From assembly GCA_040381075.1 (NCBI GenBank), contig JBEIHX010000020.1, positions 1 through 64,000 of the forward strand: 64,000 nucleotides of DNA, written 5' to 3'. The notes beneath the pieces were generated by a model. It did no database searches. It saw only the letters and a list, made by a program, of their open reading frames with translations, and was not told the origin of the DNA. The position numbers and the translations under genes were made by a program. Numbering within the stretch: the stretch's first letter is position 1; the number at the start of each line of letters is the position of its first letter. Source of the DNA: JBEIHX01 sp040381075. GTDB taxonomy: Bacteria; Pseudomonadota; Alphaproteobacteria; Caulobacterales; Aquidulcibacteraceae. This document shows, piece by piece, positions 1 to 8,844 of the stretch.

Positions 1-142
1 CAGACGTGATGGCTCGCAAGCCGGTGGAGCCTGTCGCCCGGACGCCAGCGCCTCTGTTTGCGGCGTGATCTGCGCAAATTCCTGCCGACCGCTTGCAGAG
101 GTTTAACGACCGCGCAGTTAGGCTGGCAGGGCCTTTCCGAGG

Positions 143-1117
143 ATGACCGCCGTGATCTCAGATCCGCTGCTGCAATTGGTTGAAATCTGCGCTGCCGACG
201 GCCGGATAACCCCCGACGAGGTGGCGCGGTTGCGCGCCAGCGTGTTTCGCGACGGTGTGGTCACCCGAGCCGAGGCGGAGGCCCTGTTTGCCCTGAACGA
301 TCGGCTTGGCGATGATGAGTTCGCGTGGCGCCAGGCGTTCGTGACGGCCATCGCCGATCACCTCATCGATGGCGGTTCGCCCCGCGGACATATCACCCGG
401 GAAGGCGCAAGCTGGCTTGAAGCCCAGATCACGGCCGATGGCCGGGTCAAGCCCCGGACGGAACTGGAACTGGTGCTGACTGCGCTGGAGCGGGCTGAGA
501 GCGCGCCTGAGGAACTCGCAAGCTTCGCCCGCACGCTCGTCAGCCGCGCGGTCCTTTCGAAGGATGCCTGCACCAGCGATGACCCAGAACGCATTCCCGG
601 GCAGATCAGAGCCGCAGAAGCCGCGCTGATACGTCGGGCGCTGCAGGCCGGCGCCGCCAGCGGCGGAATATGGGTCACGCGCGCCGAGGCCGAATGGTTG
701 TTTACGCTCGATGAGGCCACCATCGGCCATGCCCATGATCCGGCTTGGCAGGACGTGTTCGTGAAAGGCTTGCTCAACCATTTGTTTGCGCCGGCGCCGG
801 ACCGGCTGCTTGACCGGGAGGAGGTGATCCGGCGCGCCGTGTGGCTTGAACAGAGCCCAGCGCCCACGCCACTTGGTTTCTGGGCCCGCGCATTCGCAGG
901 TGGTTTGCGCGACTACAATGGGCGACTGCGCGAAGCCGACCCGGCGGCCATGATTGCCGACCACTACGAAGCCCGGCGCCACGCCAGCATCGCCGCCGAA
1001 CGCTTCGATCTCGCCGAGGCGACCTATATCTGCGCGCGCGTGCGCGCAGATGGCCGCCGCAGCCCGAATGAAGAAGCGTTGCTGGCGGCCATCGAGGAAG
1101 CCAAGGCCGCCGCCTGA
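143..1117 (+). CDS. TerB-like protein with internal duplication
   Basis: A 324-aa soluble protein with no signal peptide or membrane segment. It is built from two similar halves: residues about 30-95 (VFRDGVVTRAEAEALFALND, then WRQAFV..AIADHLI) recur at about 168-240 (WVTRAEAEWLFTLDE, then WQDVFVKGLLNHLF). Each half has an acidic EF-hand-like or TerB-like loop of the DGR.T.DE or DGVVTRAEAE type, and a third such loop sits near the C-terminus (ADGRRSPNEE). I recognise the overall type as a conserved alphaproteobacterial hypothetical protein distantly like tellurite-resistance TerB. Metal binding is only inferred. The ATG follows a CCGAGG Shine-Dalgarno-like stretch. No operon partner is evident, and the PhoD-like gene starts about 160 bp downstream. 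Confidence 0.75.
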   Translation: MTAVISDPLLQLVEICAADGRITPDEVARLRASVFRDGVVTRAEAEALFALNDRLGDDEFAWRQAFVTAIADHLIDGGSPRGHITREGASWLEAQITADGRVKPRTELELVLTALERAESAPEELASFARTLVSRAVLSKDACTSDDPERIPGQIRAAEAALIRRALQAGAASGGIWVTRAEAEWLFTLDEATIGHAHDPAWQDVFVKGLLNHLFAPAPDRLLDREEVIRRAVWLEQSPAPTPLGFWARAFAGGLRDYNGRLREADPAAMIADHYEARRHASIAAERFDLAEATYICARVRADGRRSPNEEALLAAIEEAKAAA

Positions 1118-1275
1118 AGCTCTGGCGCAACGGCAGGCAACAACGGCGCAACGCACAGCAGCGCTGATGTGGTCCGCCGCCGATGCCCAGCCGCACGGCG
1201 GATGGCCGAAACGGCTCCGGGCGCCTGGCCCCCTCGCGCCGCTTTGGCGCAGCGCCGACTTTGGGTCCGTCTGCT

Positions 1276-2346
1276 ATGCACCCTCCAATGAGCGTGGCCA
1301 CCCGCCGTCAGATCCTCGCCGCCGCCGCCGGTCTCGCGCTGACCCCAGCCGCTTTTGCCGCACCCGAGCGGGCGCTCACCCGTTTGTGTTTCGGATCTTG
1401 CGCACACCAGGCCAAGGACCAGCCCATTTGGAACGCCATTCTCGCGAGGCAGCCGGAGGTATTCGTCTTTCTCGGCGACAACGTTTACGCCGACACAAGC
1501 GATCCAGGCGAGATGCGCGCGGCCTACCGCGCCCTAGCCGATAAACCAGACTTCCAAAGAGCGCGCGCGGCCATGCCCATGCTGGCGATGTGGGACGACC
1601 ACGACTATGGTGTGAATGACGGCGGCGAGGCCTACGCGATGAAGCACGAGGCGCGCCGACAGTTCTGCGATTTCTGGGGTGAGCCGCCGGACAGCCCGCG
1701 GCGCACCCAGGATGGTGGCGTCTTTGTCAGCTATCTGTTCGGGCCCCCAGGTCGGCGCACGCAGCTGATCCTGCCCGACCTGCGTTGGAACAAGACTGAA
1801 GTGGTTCCGCCCGGCGGCTTTCTCGCGGTCGCCGGAAAATACATCGCCGCGCGGCTCGCCGGGCGTGGCGTGAGTGGCGCCTACAGGCCGGTGATCGATC
1901 CAGCCGCCACCATGCTGGGCGCCGCCCAATGGGCCTGGCTCGAGCAGCAGTTCGAAACGCCCGCTGACCTGAGGATTATCGCGTCGTCCCTGCAGGTGCT
2001 GTCGCGCGGCACCGGTTGGGAAGCCTGGGATCTCTTTCCGCATGAACAAGAACGCCTCGAAGCGCTTGTTGGCGCGGCCAACAACGTCATCCTGCTGAGC
2101 GGCGATGTCCATTACGCGGAGCTGACCCGGGCGGAGCGACCGGGGCTGAGCCCGCTTTGGGAACTGACAAGTTCCGGGCTGACCGAGGTCTGGCCCAATC
2201 TGCCACCCAATAGCCGCCGGGTCGCCGCCTGGCGCGGTCGCAATTTCGGCCTGGTAGAGATTGATTGGGACGCGCGCTTCGTGACCTTGTCGGCCTGCGC
2301 CCAAGACGGCGCGGTCAAACTCTCGAAGCGCGTGGCGTTCGTCTGA
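1276..2346 (+). CDS. PhoD-like alkaline phosphatase/phosphodiesterase, Tat-exported
   Basis: A metallophosphoesterase of the PhoD-like class that hydrolyses phosphomonoesters or diesters outside the cytoplasm. The N-terminus carries a twin-arginine signal (TRRQIL followed by an Ala/Leu-rich h-region ending AAFA), so export of the folded protein by Tat is expected. Metal-binding motifs appear in family order: FGSCAHQ, FLGDNVYAD, MWDDHDYGVND and LLSGDVHYAEL. At about 356 aa it is a compact member. The start is ATG 1276 or ATG 1288. Codons upstream are open to 1183, but that stretch is Pro/Arg-rich and lacks family similarity. It is a single gene; the substrate is unknown. Confidence 0.85.
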   Translation: MHPPMSVATRRQILAAAAGLALTPAAFAAPERALTRLCFGSCAHQAKDQPIWNAILARQPEVFVFLGDNVYADTSDPGEMRAAYRALADKPDFQRARAAMPMLAMWDDHDYGVNDGGEAYAMKHEARRQFCDFWGEPPDSPRRTQDGGVFVSYLFGPPGRRTQLILPDLRWNKTEVVPPGGFLAVAGKYIAARLAGRGVSGAYRPVIDPAATMLGAAQWAWLEQQFETPADLRIIASSLQVLSRGTGWEAWDLFPHEQERLEALVGAANNVILLSGDVHYAELTRAERPGLSPLWELTSSGLTEVWPNLPPNSRRVAAWRGRNFGLVEIDWDARFVTLSACAQDGAVKLSKRVAFV

Positions 2347-2625
2347 GGCATGCCAACATGCGGGCCTCAATGCGGGGCGATCTGCGTGAGCCGGCAGGAC
2401 GCCCCGTCCGACGCGCTAGCCCACCGAGCCGCCGGCTGCCCCCGTGTGGCGCGCGGTTTGAAGGACTGAACAATCCTGCCGAAGCTGTCTGGCGCGTGTA
2501 GACGGCGCGCACCAAGCCGGTGGGCGCTGCAGCGATGGATGTGGCCTTCGCCACGCCAGCGCCAAGGCGCCCGTTGCATGGCGAAGGGGAGGGGCGCTTG
2601 GCGCGATTTTCTGTGATGTCGGCGC

Positions 2626-2967
2626 TCAGGAACGCCGTTGCAGACGCAGCAGGGAGGTCCATACATCGCCGTAGATCTGAGCCCGCTGCTTGCCTTGCCG
2701 AACCGCGACTTCGTCCTTGAAGTTGCTGTAGTCGATGTCCGCCGCAAGCCTCGCCAGCGCGTCGGCCACGTCACTGCGAGGCGCAATCGCGCGAAACCTA
2801 TAGTCCGTATCGGTGGTTTCAGTGGTGGGCCCAAGGTTTTTCATCATATGGTCGCGCAGCGCGTCCAGATCCTCCCTGACCCGTGCGCGCACTGTCAGCG
2901 TTCCGCGGCTGCAGTCTTCGGGTTTCTGGACGATGCTGAAAAATCCGTAGCGTGATAACATCCACAT
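2626..2967 (-). CDS. small conserved protein of the MWxLSRYGFFS type
   Basis: A 113-aa protein beginning MWMLSRYGFFSIVQ. The start at 2967 has an AAAGGA Shine-Dalgarno about 10 nt upstream. An open frame continues to 3063, but the extra N-terminal residues look random. I recognise the pattern (MWxLSRYGFFSIV, then LTVRARV, then TDYRFRA, then DIDYSNFKDEVAxRQG) as a widespread bacterial hypothetical protein of about this length. It has no signal peptide or membrane segment. I do not know its function. It is flanked by about 280-bp gaps on both sides and is probably monocistronic. Confidence 0.75.
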   Translation of the reverse strand: MWMLSRYGFFSIVQKPEDCSRGTLTVRARVREDLDALRDHMMKNLGPTTETTDTDYRFRAIAPRSDVADALARLAADIDYSNFKDEVAVRQGKQRAQIYGDVWTSLLRLQRRS

Positions 2968-3250
2968 CGCCGACGCGTCCTTTCCGGGTCTGTGCGCAAA
3001 CGTCAGCCAAGTCAGGATGGCTTGGCCGTCGGGACCGGAGCACCCGCCCGGTCGCAACTCCAATCATCGCGAGATCCCGCCTGTGAGGCAATCCTGCCTG
3101 GCCGAGCGCGCCACCGCCAACGTCAGGCAGTTGCATCCGTGGGACTGTTTGCGGTTTCATGACGCCGGGATCGGGGCCGCGGAGCAAGAGCCTCTGGTTG
3201 GCGCAGGGGCCGGGCAGTAACGTCCAGCGGCCTCGTCGAAGCAACCCAGG

Positions 3251-3928
3251 GTGTCTGTGTCCACTTCCCCTCAGCCCATAGCACACCCCCGCCTGAACGA
3301 TCACGGGCAGGGCGTAACCATCTGGCGTCCATCCGCCGCCACATCGCCGCAGACCTGGGCCGACGCTTCGGCGGTGGCGACCTGGACGCCAGGGTCGCCT
3401 GCGCCCCAGCGCCTCAATGGGTGTGATATGTCGGGCCGGAAGCCCCCGACAGGCACAGCCGGCTGGCGCGCTGTCGCGGGGCAGAATGACGCTGTTGCAG
3501 CCCAGGAGTCTGGAAGCCCCCTCGCAATGACTGGCGCCGGAACTGCGAACGAGCGAAGCGCCGGCGTGCTAATCGTCGAACAGGATCGGCGGATCTGGCT
3601 GGTGCATCCGACCAATCAGTTCGGCTGCTATGAGGTCACCTTTCCGACGGGTTCCCTTGAGCCCGGCATGTCGCTCCAGCAGACCGCGATCCGGGAAGCC
3701 TTCGCGGAGATCGGTCTGTACGTCCGGATCCTTGCCTGGCTCGACGACGTAGAGCCACCCACCTCCGTCGCGCGTATCTACGTCGCCGAGCGGGTGGCGG
3801 GCACGCCAGCCGACATGGGATGGGAAACACAGTCGGTCAGCCTCGCGCCGCTGCATGCGGCCGAGGCGATCCTGAGCGCCAGTGTGGATAGGGCGCTGCT
3901 CCCCGCCTGGCGCCGTCATATCGGCTAA
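3251..3928 (+). CDS. Nudix hydrolase family protein with a degenerate Nudix box
   Basis: A 225-aa protein with an N-terminal region of about 90 residues (WRPSAATSP, then TWADASAVATW) typical of a proteobacterial Nudix subgroup, followed by a Nudix fold (GVLIVEQDRRIWLV, then FPTGSLEPG, then AIREAFAEIGL). Against the consensus Gx5Ex7REUXEEXGU, the first Glu is Met and the first Glu of the EE pair is Ala. The RE pair and the last Glu remain, so Mg2+ coordination may be weakened. The start is uncertain: GTG 3251 or GTG 3257 gives the full N-terminal region, while a downstream ATG would give only the Nudix core. The substrate is not predictable. Confidence 0.75.
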   Translation: MSVSTSPQPIAHPRLNDHGQGVTIWRPSAATSPQTWADASAVATWTPGSPAPQRLNGCDMSGRKPPTGTAGWRAVAGQNDAVAAQESGSPLAMTGAGTANERSAGVLIVEQDRRIWLVHPTNQFGCYEVTFPTGSLEPGMSLQQTAIREAFAEIGLYVRILAWLDDVEPPTSVARIYVAERVAGTPADMGWETQSVSLAPLHAAEAILSASVDRALLPAWRRHIG

Positions 3929-4327
3929 CGCCAGGGATCATGCAGCCATGTGCCGCCCCGACAGCCGTGCGCCGCGCGCCTGAATCTGCTGTGCAAAGCC
4001 GCCCCCCCACCGCCGTTTACCGATGCGTGCAGATCCAGCCGGGCGCTGAAGGACTTCGGGGTCGTGGCGTTGAAAGAAATCACTGACGGCGTCCCTATGG
4101 TCTGGCCCAACAGCGCGGCGTGTTATGACCAGGCAAATCCCACCTGCCAAATACCTCAGGCCAGACACATGCGACGGGTCGCCGACTTGCCCGGTGCGGC
4201 TGCGCGCAGGCGCATACCCAGATCTGGGGGTGGACCTGTCGCCAATCCTTGCCAAGCATGCTTCGCACACACGCATCGTCAGCGGCATGCGAAGGCTGCT
4301 GGTCAGATCGAAGTCGGGGGAAGTGCG

Positions 4328-6439
4328 ATGTCAGCAGTTCAGCGCGGCGGCGCAGGGATTCATGGCGGCGGATCGAGGCAAGCCAGAGGTCGGCTCGCCG
4401 AGCGGCTGCGTCGCATGGCCGTCGCCGCCTTTGCCATGGCGGCGGGACTTGCCTGCAGCGCCCATGCCCAACAGCAGGTCGTCGACTCCAAGATCTTCGT
4501 CAGTCCCTCTGGCGGAAGCCTCGAAATCGCTGAGTGGACGGACAATCTCCTGCGTCACAAATATTCCGTTATCAATTCCGCCGAAGGAAACTCCGGGCAG
4601 CGCTGGTGGTTTGCCCAGAATGGATCCGCCAATCGCGGGGCGAATGAAGCCGGGCGGAGCACCTCCAGACAGGAGTGGTGCCGGGTGCGCTACATTTACG
4701 GCGACAACGTGCGTATTCCTGAGTGTTGGGGCGAATTCATGTACAGCAGCCATCTGATTACCGGTATAGATGGCATGCACTATGAACTTTGGTTTTCACC
4801 CAGCAGTCTTAGCTATTTCAAGATCCGCAATCAGGAAACAGGCCTTTGGTACGCGCATGATGGGAGCGCCAATGATGGGCGGCAGAGAACAACAAAAGAT
4901 GATTGGTGCCGGATTATATTCTACCACATGCATGGCATAGTGAAGATGCCGCAGGAGTGCAGCGAGGCGCAGGCCAAGATCGTCAACGCCATCGCCGGCA
5001 CCAGTGGTGAAGCGGCGAAGGCGACAGAGCTGCTGCGATTGCGGCGTATGATGGGATTGGTTGGACTGGATCAAACAGCCGCCGTTCTGAAGAACGCCCC
5101 ATCGTCTGCCGCTGGATCTGCATCCGGTCCGGCGCAGGCCGCCAAGACCGTCGCCGGTGAGAGCGGGGTCACGATGGGCGAGACCGGCTTCGATAAGATG
5201 GCCTCCGGCCGGCTTGCGTATGACAAGATGAACTACGTCAGAAATGGGGGGCTGAAGGTCATGAGTTCAACCTCGGCCGGTGCGCAGGTGCTGCAGGCCG
5301 GCGTCGGGGTGGGCGTGGGGGTGGGCGTCAGCTATGGCGTCGACGCCATCAAGAATTATGCCGGCTGGAAAGCCAAGGACGCCAATGCCGGGCAGATTGC
5401 AGCTGAAGTCATCACCACCACCGTCGCGTCCTCAGCGCTGACGACCGCGATCATGACGGTGGCCGGGGCAACCTTCAATCCGGTGGCCGCCGGCGTCGGG
5501 CTTGTCATCGCCGGCGCGGTTGCGGGCGGGGAGGAGATCAAGAAGGCCAGCGACGATACGGGCATCCGCTTCGAGTCGGGTTTTGACAGCCATCCCCGCT
5601 ACATGCGCGATCTCAACGGCATCCACTCAACCGTCTTCGCCCCGCGCATCAGCCCGGGGACCTATCTGTACGAGGAGTGCGCCAGTGAGGGCGGGCGCTG
5701 CGAATTCGGAGGTTATCGCACGGTGCGCTACGGCGCCGGCGAGGCATGGGAGTACAAGACGTTCCTCGGCAGCGCGGATTGTGGCGTCGCTGCATTCGGG
5801 CGGGATCCCGCCCCAAACGTGGTCAAGCGTTGTGAAGCCCCAGTGTATCTCGGGGAAGGACTGAGCTTCGTCGACTGCGCTGGTCAGGGAGAGCGCTGCG
5901 ACTTCGCCGGGACACGCACTGTCGCCTACGGCGCCAATCAGTCCTGGTTTGAAAAGGAAGTCGCCAACGGTACTGACTGCAGTCACACGGTTTTTGGCGA
6001 CCCCGCGCCGGGCGTCGCCAAACGGTGCGCCGTGTTTCTCAACCGCAACGAGGTTCCGCAATGGGTCGTCTGCGCCAGCGAGGGGCAGCTATGCCTGGCG
6101 CCCGGCACGCGCACGGTTCGCTATGGCGCGGGCGGCGCCTGGGTGCAGAAAACTGCGAGCGACAGTCTCATGTGCGACTACCGCCAGCTTGGCGATCCGC
6201 GCCCCGGCGTAAGCAAGAGCTGCGAGGTTCGATTCACAGCGGGAGAGCTTCGCAAGTGGCAGGATTGCGCCGGCGAGGGCCAGCAATGCAAGTTCGTCGG
6301 CGTGAGGGTTGTGCGTTACGGGGCCAACGGCCGGTTCAATCTTCGGATCGCACGGGACGGAGTTACCTGCGCTGCAGCAGCTCTGGGCGATCCGCTGCGG
6401 GGCGTCGCGAAGCGATGCTCCGTGCAGGTCGTCAGCTGA
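4328..6439 (+). CDS. secreted 703-aa modular protein: two WCR repeats, Gly-rich hydrophobic core, four Cys/YGA repeats
   Basis: A large exported protein of unknown function. Layout: basic n-region and signal peptide (residues 1-47, ending SAHA); two related modules at about 92-133 and 173-211, each with a W-W/Y, GSAN.G, WCR and P.EC pattern (C118/C133 and C194/C211); an Ala-rich linker; two hydrophobic glycine-rich stretches, 324-340 (alternating GV) and about 359-400; then four tandem repeats at about 447-503, 513-568, 577-633 and 643-699. Every repeat has four cysteines with spacing 7, 27 and 16-17 residues and a RTVRYGA, GDPxPGV, KxC pattern, with a period of 65-66 residues. The repeats resemble modules appended to secreted bacterial proteins, but I cannot name a curated family. 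ATG 4328 has GGGGGA upstream; ATG 4415 is an alternative. An open frame upstream to 3950 is unlikely to be coding. Confidence 0.8.
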   Translation: MSAVQRGGAGIHGGGSRQARGRLAERLRRMAVAAFAMAAGLACSAHAQQQVVDSKIFVSPSGGSLEIAEWTDNLLRHKYSVINSAEGNSGQRWWFAQNGSANRGANEAGRSTSRQEWCRVRYIYGDNVRIPECWGEFMYSSHLITGIDGMHYELWFSPSSLSYFKIRNQETGLWYAHDGSANDGRQRTTKDDWCRIIFYHMHGIVKMPQECSEAQAKIVNAIAGTSGEAAKATELLRLRRMMGLVGLDQTAAVLKNAPSSAAGSASGPAQAAKTVAGESGVTMGETGFDKMASGRLAYDKMNYVRNGGLKVMSSTSAGAQVLQAGVGVGVGVGVSYGVDAIKNYAGWKAKDANAGQIAAEVITTTVASSALTTAIMTVAGATFNPVAAGVGLVIAGAVAGGEEIKKASDDTGIRFESGFDSHPRYMRDLNGIHSTVFAPRISPGTYLYEECASEGGRCEFGGYRTVRYGAGEAWEYKTFLGSADCGVAAFGRDPAPNVVKRCEAPVYLGEGLSFVDCAGQGERCDFAGTRTVAYGANQSWFEKEVANGTDCSHTVFGDPAPGVAKRCAVFLNRNEVPQWVVCASEGQLCLAPGTRTVRYGAGGAWVQKTASDSLMCDYRQLGDPRPGVSKSCEVRFTAGELRKWQDCAGEGQQCKFVGVRVVRYGANGRFNLRIARDGVTCAAAALGDPLRGVAKRCSVQVVS

Positions 6440-6458
6440 AGCGCCTCGTCCGTGTTAT

Positions 6459-6502
6459 GTGATGCGCCGCCGAAGAAGCCGCCTGCTTCGGCAGCGCATC
6501 AC
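6459..6502. terminator. strong 17-bp inverted repeat behind the Cys-repeat gene
   Basis: GTGATGCGCCGCCGAAG (6459-6475) and CTTCGGCAGCGCATCAC (6486-6502) pair over 17 bp with a single mismatch around a 10-nt loop, starting 20 bp after the stop codon of the Cys-repeat gene. There is no T-tract on either side, so it could be a Rho-assisted terminator or an mRNA 3'-end stabiliser rather than a classical intrinsic terminator. Confidence 0.5.
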
Positions 6503-6609
6503 ACCACGGAACGCGCCAAGAAGCGCAGCCGCACGGGCGGCAGCAGGGAGCGAAAAGGTCACAGCCTGATCCGAGTGAACGCCGGCACGGCGTCGCAAAT
6601 GCTTCTCCC

Positions 6610-6675
6610 CTGGACTTTTCCGCCGGATTTTCGACTGGGTTTTTCCACTGGATTTTTCCACTTGCCCTTTTTCCA
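6610..6675. repeat. degenerate 13-bp T-rich tandem repeat, five units
   Basis: Consecutive units read CTGGACTTTTCCG, CCGGATTTTCGA, CTGGGTTTTTCCA, CTGGATTTTTCCA and CTTGCCCTTTTTCCA. The consensus is CTGGATTTTTCCA. The pyrimidine-rich character stands out from the surrounding GC-rich DNA. Confidence 0.75.
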
Positions 6676-6840
6676 CCGGTCTTCCTCTCCCGGCCCGGCG
6701 GGCCATCACGGGCGCATGCGCCCCCCGCCGCGCGGCAGGCACGGCAGGCTGACGCTGCAGCCGGCGCCCGAGAGGCCGGTTCGCGTGCCTGTCCGCACAA
6801 CACGCCCTGTCCCGCCCATGCCGGGCTCCGCCGGAGCCTC

Positions 6841-6879
6841 GCCAAGAACCATCGCCAAGAACCATCGCCAAGAAACATC
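6841..6879. repeat. 13-bp tandem repeat, three copies
   Basis: GCCAAGAACCATC occurs twice in perfect tandem (6841-6853 and 6854-6866) and once with one substitution (GCCAAGAAACATC, 6867-6879). A decayed fourth unit begins GCCATGCATC. Confidence 0.85.
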
Positions 6880-7629
6880 GCCATGCATCGATGAGGATGG
6901 GTCTCAGGCATTCCGACGCATGCTCCCGCGCGCCGACTGACGCCTCTTTCAGCGATGGGCGCGATGCCCTCTTGTCTGGCGCCAAAGGCAGCGACAGCGA
7001 AATCACGCGCCGACAGGTGCGCAGGAGCTCACTGCGAAGCGGTCGGTCACGCGGCCTCCGCCAAGGGAAACACAGCGACGCCGGACATTGAGATCAGGAG
7101 AGATCACCTGCCGGCTGACACGGACATCCCACATTCATCACGCAGCGTGTGAGGATGAAACCGCAAGGGCGTGGCGTATGCCGTCACTTCCGCACGCATG
7201 GGGCCCGAGTGGATGACGACACGTGCGATGCGATGGTCGTTGACGTAACTGCCCTTCTCTCGGCCCAGAACAGAAAAGGCGGGCGGCAAGGGCGACTGTG
7301 GCGGCCCGTCCGGCCGACGCTTGAGGACCCTGTCCATCTGGCGGGCCGGCCACGGCTGAGCCTCGTTCGTTGACCTTGGGCGGACCAGCGCCGATTTCGA
7401 CGCCGGTCCGAGGGCGCCAATGCGCGTGTCCTGCGTCAAGATCCGGGCGGTCGCCCAATCGCGTCGGGCAGCGGGATCCCACTGTCAGATCAGGCTCCAG
7501 ACAGCCCCCCGGCTCGCCCCCCCGCCGGCCAGCAGCCAACCCGAGATCGTGGGCTCTTGTCGCCCATTGCCGGCGCCGTGGGCTGGCCTACAGTATCGGC
7601 GCACCTGTTACGCCCCTGGAGAACTGGAC

Positions 7630-8508
7630 ATGAGCGAACCTGCGGCCTTTCCCCCTGACTATGTCCCGCCGAAGGTATGGGAGTGGAAGAAGGGCTCCGG
7701 CGGCCGGTTCGCCAACATCAACCGACCCATCGCAGGGCCGACGCATGAGAAAGATCTGCCGGTGGGACGCCATCCATTGCAGCTCTATTCGCTCGCCACG
7801 CCCAACGGCGTGAAAGTCACGGTGATGCTGGAGGAACTTCTCGCCCTCGGACATGCCGGCGCGGAGTACGACGCCTGGCTGATCCGCATCAACGAAGGCG
7901 ATCAGTTTTCGAGCGGCTTTGTGGACGTCAATCCGAACTCCAAAATCCCCGCCCTGCTTGACCGCTCTACGCCGACGCCGACCCGGGTGTTTGAATCCGG
8001 GGCCATCCTGCTGTATCTGGCGGAGAAGTTTGGCGCCTTCCTTCCCAGCGACCTGTCGAGCCGCGCTGAGGTGCTGTCCTGGCTTTTCTGGCAGATGGGG
8101 TCCGCGCCGTATCTGGGCGGCGGCTTCGGTCATTTCTACGCCTACGCGCCGATCAAGATTGAATACGCGATCGATCGGTTCGCCATGGAGGCCAAGCGCC
8201 AGCTCGACGTCCTGAACCGTCGTCTCGCGGAGAGCCCCTATCTCGGCGGCGCGCAGTATTCGATCGCCGATATCGCCGTCTGGCCGTGGTACGGCGCCCT
8301 CGCGAAAGGGCTCGTCTACGAGGCTGGCGAGTTCCTGCAGGTGAATGACTACGTGCACGTGCAACGGTGGACAGACCGCATCGCCGAGCGTCCAGCGGTG
8401 CAGCGCGGTCGCATGGTCAACCGGGTCTGGGGTGATCCGGCAAGCCAGCTGCATGAGCGGCATGACGCCAGCGATTTCGACCTCAAGACTGCCGATAAAT
8501 CGAGCTGA
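7630..8508 (+). CDS. yghU: YghU-like glutathione S-transferase / disulfide-bond oxidoreductase
   Basis: A 292-aa cytosolic thiol-transferase of the YghU/YfcG (Nu-class) type. These enzymes bind two glutathiones and reduce disulfides and organic hydroperoxides. Features are an N-terminal extension (PPKVWEWKKGSGGRFANINRP), a thioredoxin-like domain (LQLYSLATPNGVKVTVMLEE, then NPNSKIPALLD, then VFESGAILLYLAEKFG), and a helical C-terminal domain with YSIADIAVWPW. Length and N-terminal signature match YghU rather than ordinary GSTs. ATG 7630 is preceded by GGAGA; frames open further upstream lack family similarity. It is a single gene. Confidence 0.9.
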   Translation: MSEPAAFPPDYVPPKVWEWKKGSGGRFANINRPIAGPTHEKDLPVGRHPLQLYSLATPNGVKVTVMLEELLALGHAGAEYDAWLIRINEGDQFSSGFVDVNPNSKIPALLDRSTPTPTRVFESGAILLYLAEKFGAFLPSDLSSRAEVLSWLFWQMGSAPYLGGGFGHFYAYAPIKIEYAIDRFAMEAKRQLDVLNRRLAESPYLGGAQYSIADIAVWPWYGALAKGLVYEAGEFLQVNDYVHVQRWTDRIAERPAVQRGRMVNRVWGDPASQLHERHDASDFDLKTADKSS

Positions 8509-8844
8509 CCAGGCCGGTTGATCCTGTCGACAGACCACTGCACCGTATCAGAAGGGGCCAGCCTAGCAGGGCCAGTTCGCCAGGGCCCGATAAGCAGGGC
8601 CCGATAAGCAGGGCCCGATATGCAGGTTTGGCATGCAGAATCGCGCGAGGCTGCGGCCAGGGTGGGCAGATGTGCGCCGCCGATCGGATGCAGCGACAGG
8701 GCGGCGCCGCAATGTCGCCCCTCTTGCGCGGCACGGGCAGGCAGAGCAGGGGCGACCTCCTGTGGGCGGCCCGGCGGGCGCTGCGGCGCAGCCGCAATGC
8801 CTGCGCAGCAGGCCGCTGCGCCAGACCCCGGAAGGAGCGGGTGC
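8509..8844. other. 336-bp gap with a 14-bp tandem repeat, upstream of the protease gene
   Basis: No gene is seen. It holds the 14-bp repeat array at 8579-8620 and, at its right end, the strong GGAAGGAGCGG ribosome site of the HtrA gene. Open frames crossing it are out-of-frame or N-terminal extensions of the protease frame without signal-peptide logic. Confidence 0.6.
8579..8620. repeat. 14-bp tandem repeat, three copies
   Basis: AGCAGGGCCCGATA is present twice perfectly (8593-8606 and 8607-8620), preceded by GCCAGGGCCCGATA (8579-8592) and followed by a truncated unit (TGCAGG). The core GGGCCC is palindromic. Confidence 0.85.

Larger units (their letters stand above)
6440..7629. other. 1.19-kb stretch without a convincing gene
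   Basis: Several short open frames exist on both strands, but all are Arg/Pro/Ala-rich, overlap each other, lack ribosome sites and match nothing I recognise. The stretch contains the inverted repeat at 6459-6502, a T-rich 13-bp array at 6610-6675 and a second 13-bp array at 6841-6879. It may hold degraded sequence or an unrecognised RNA. The last part is the leader of the glutathione transferase gene. Confidence 0.6.

Noticed and set aside
3950..4327. N-terminal extension of the Cys-repeat protein to the first codon of the open frame
   Set aside because: The extension would bury the signal peptide about 150 residues in. ATG 4328 has a purine-rich ribosome site and gives a normal export signal.
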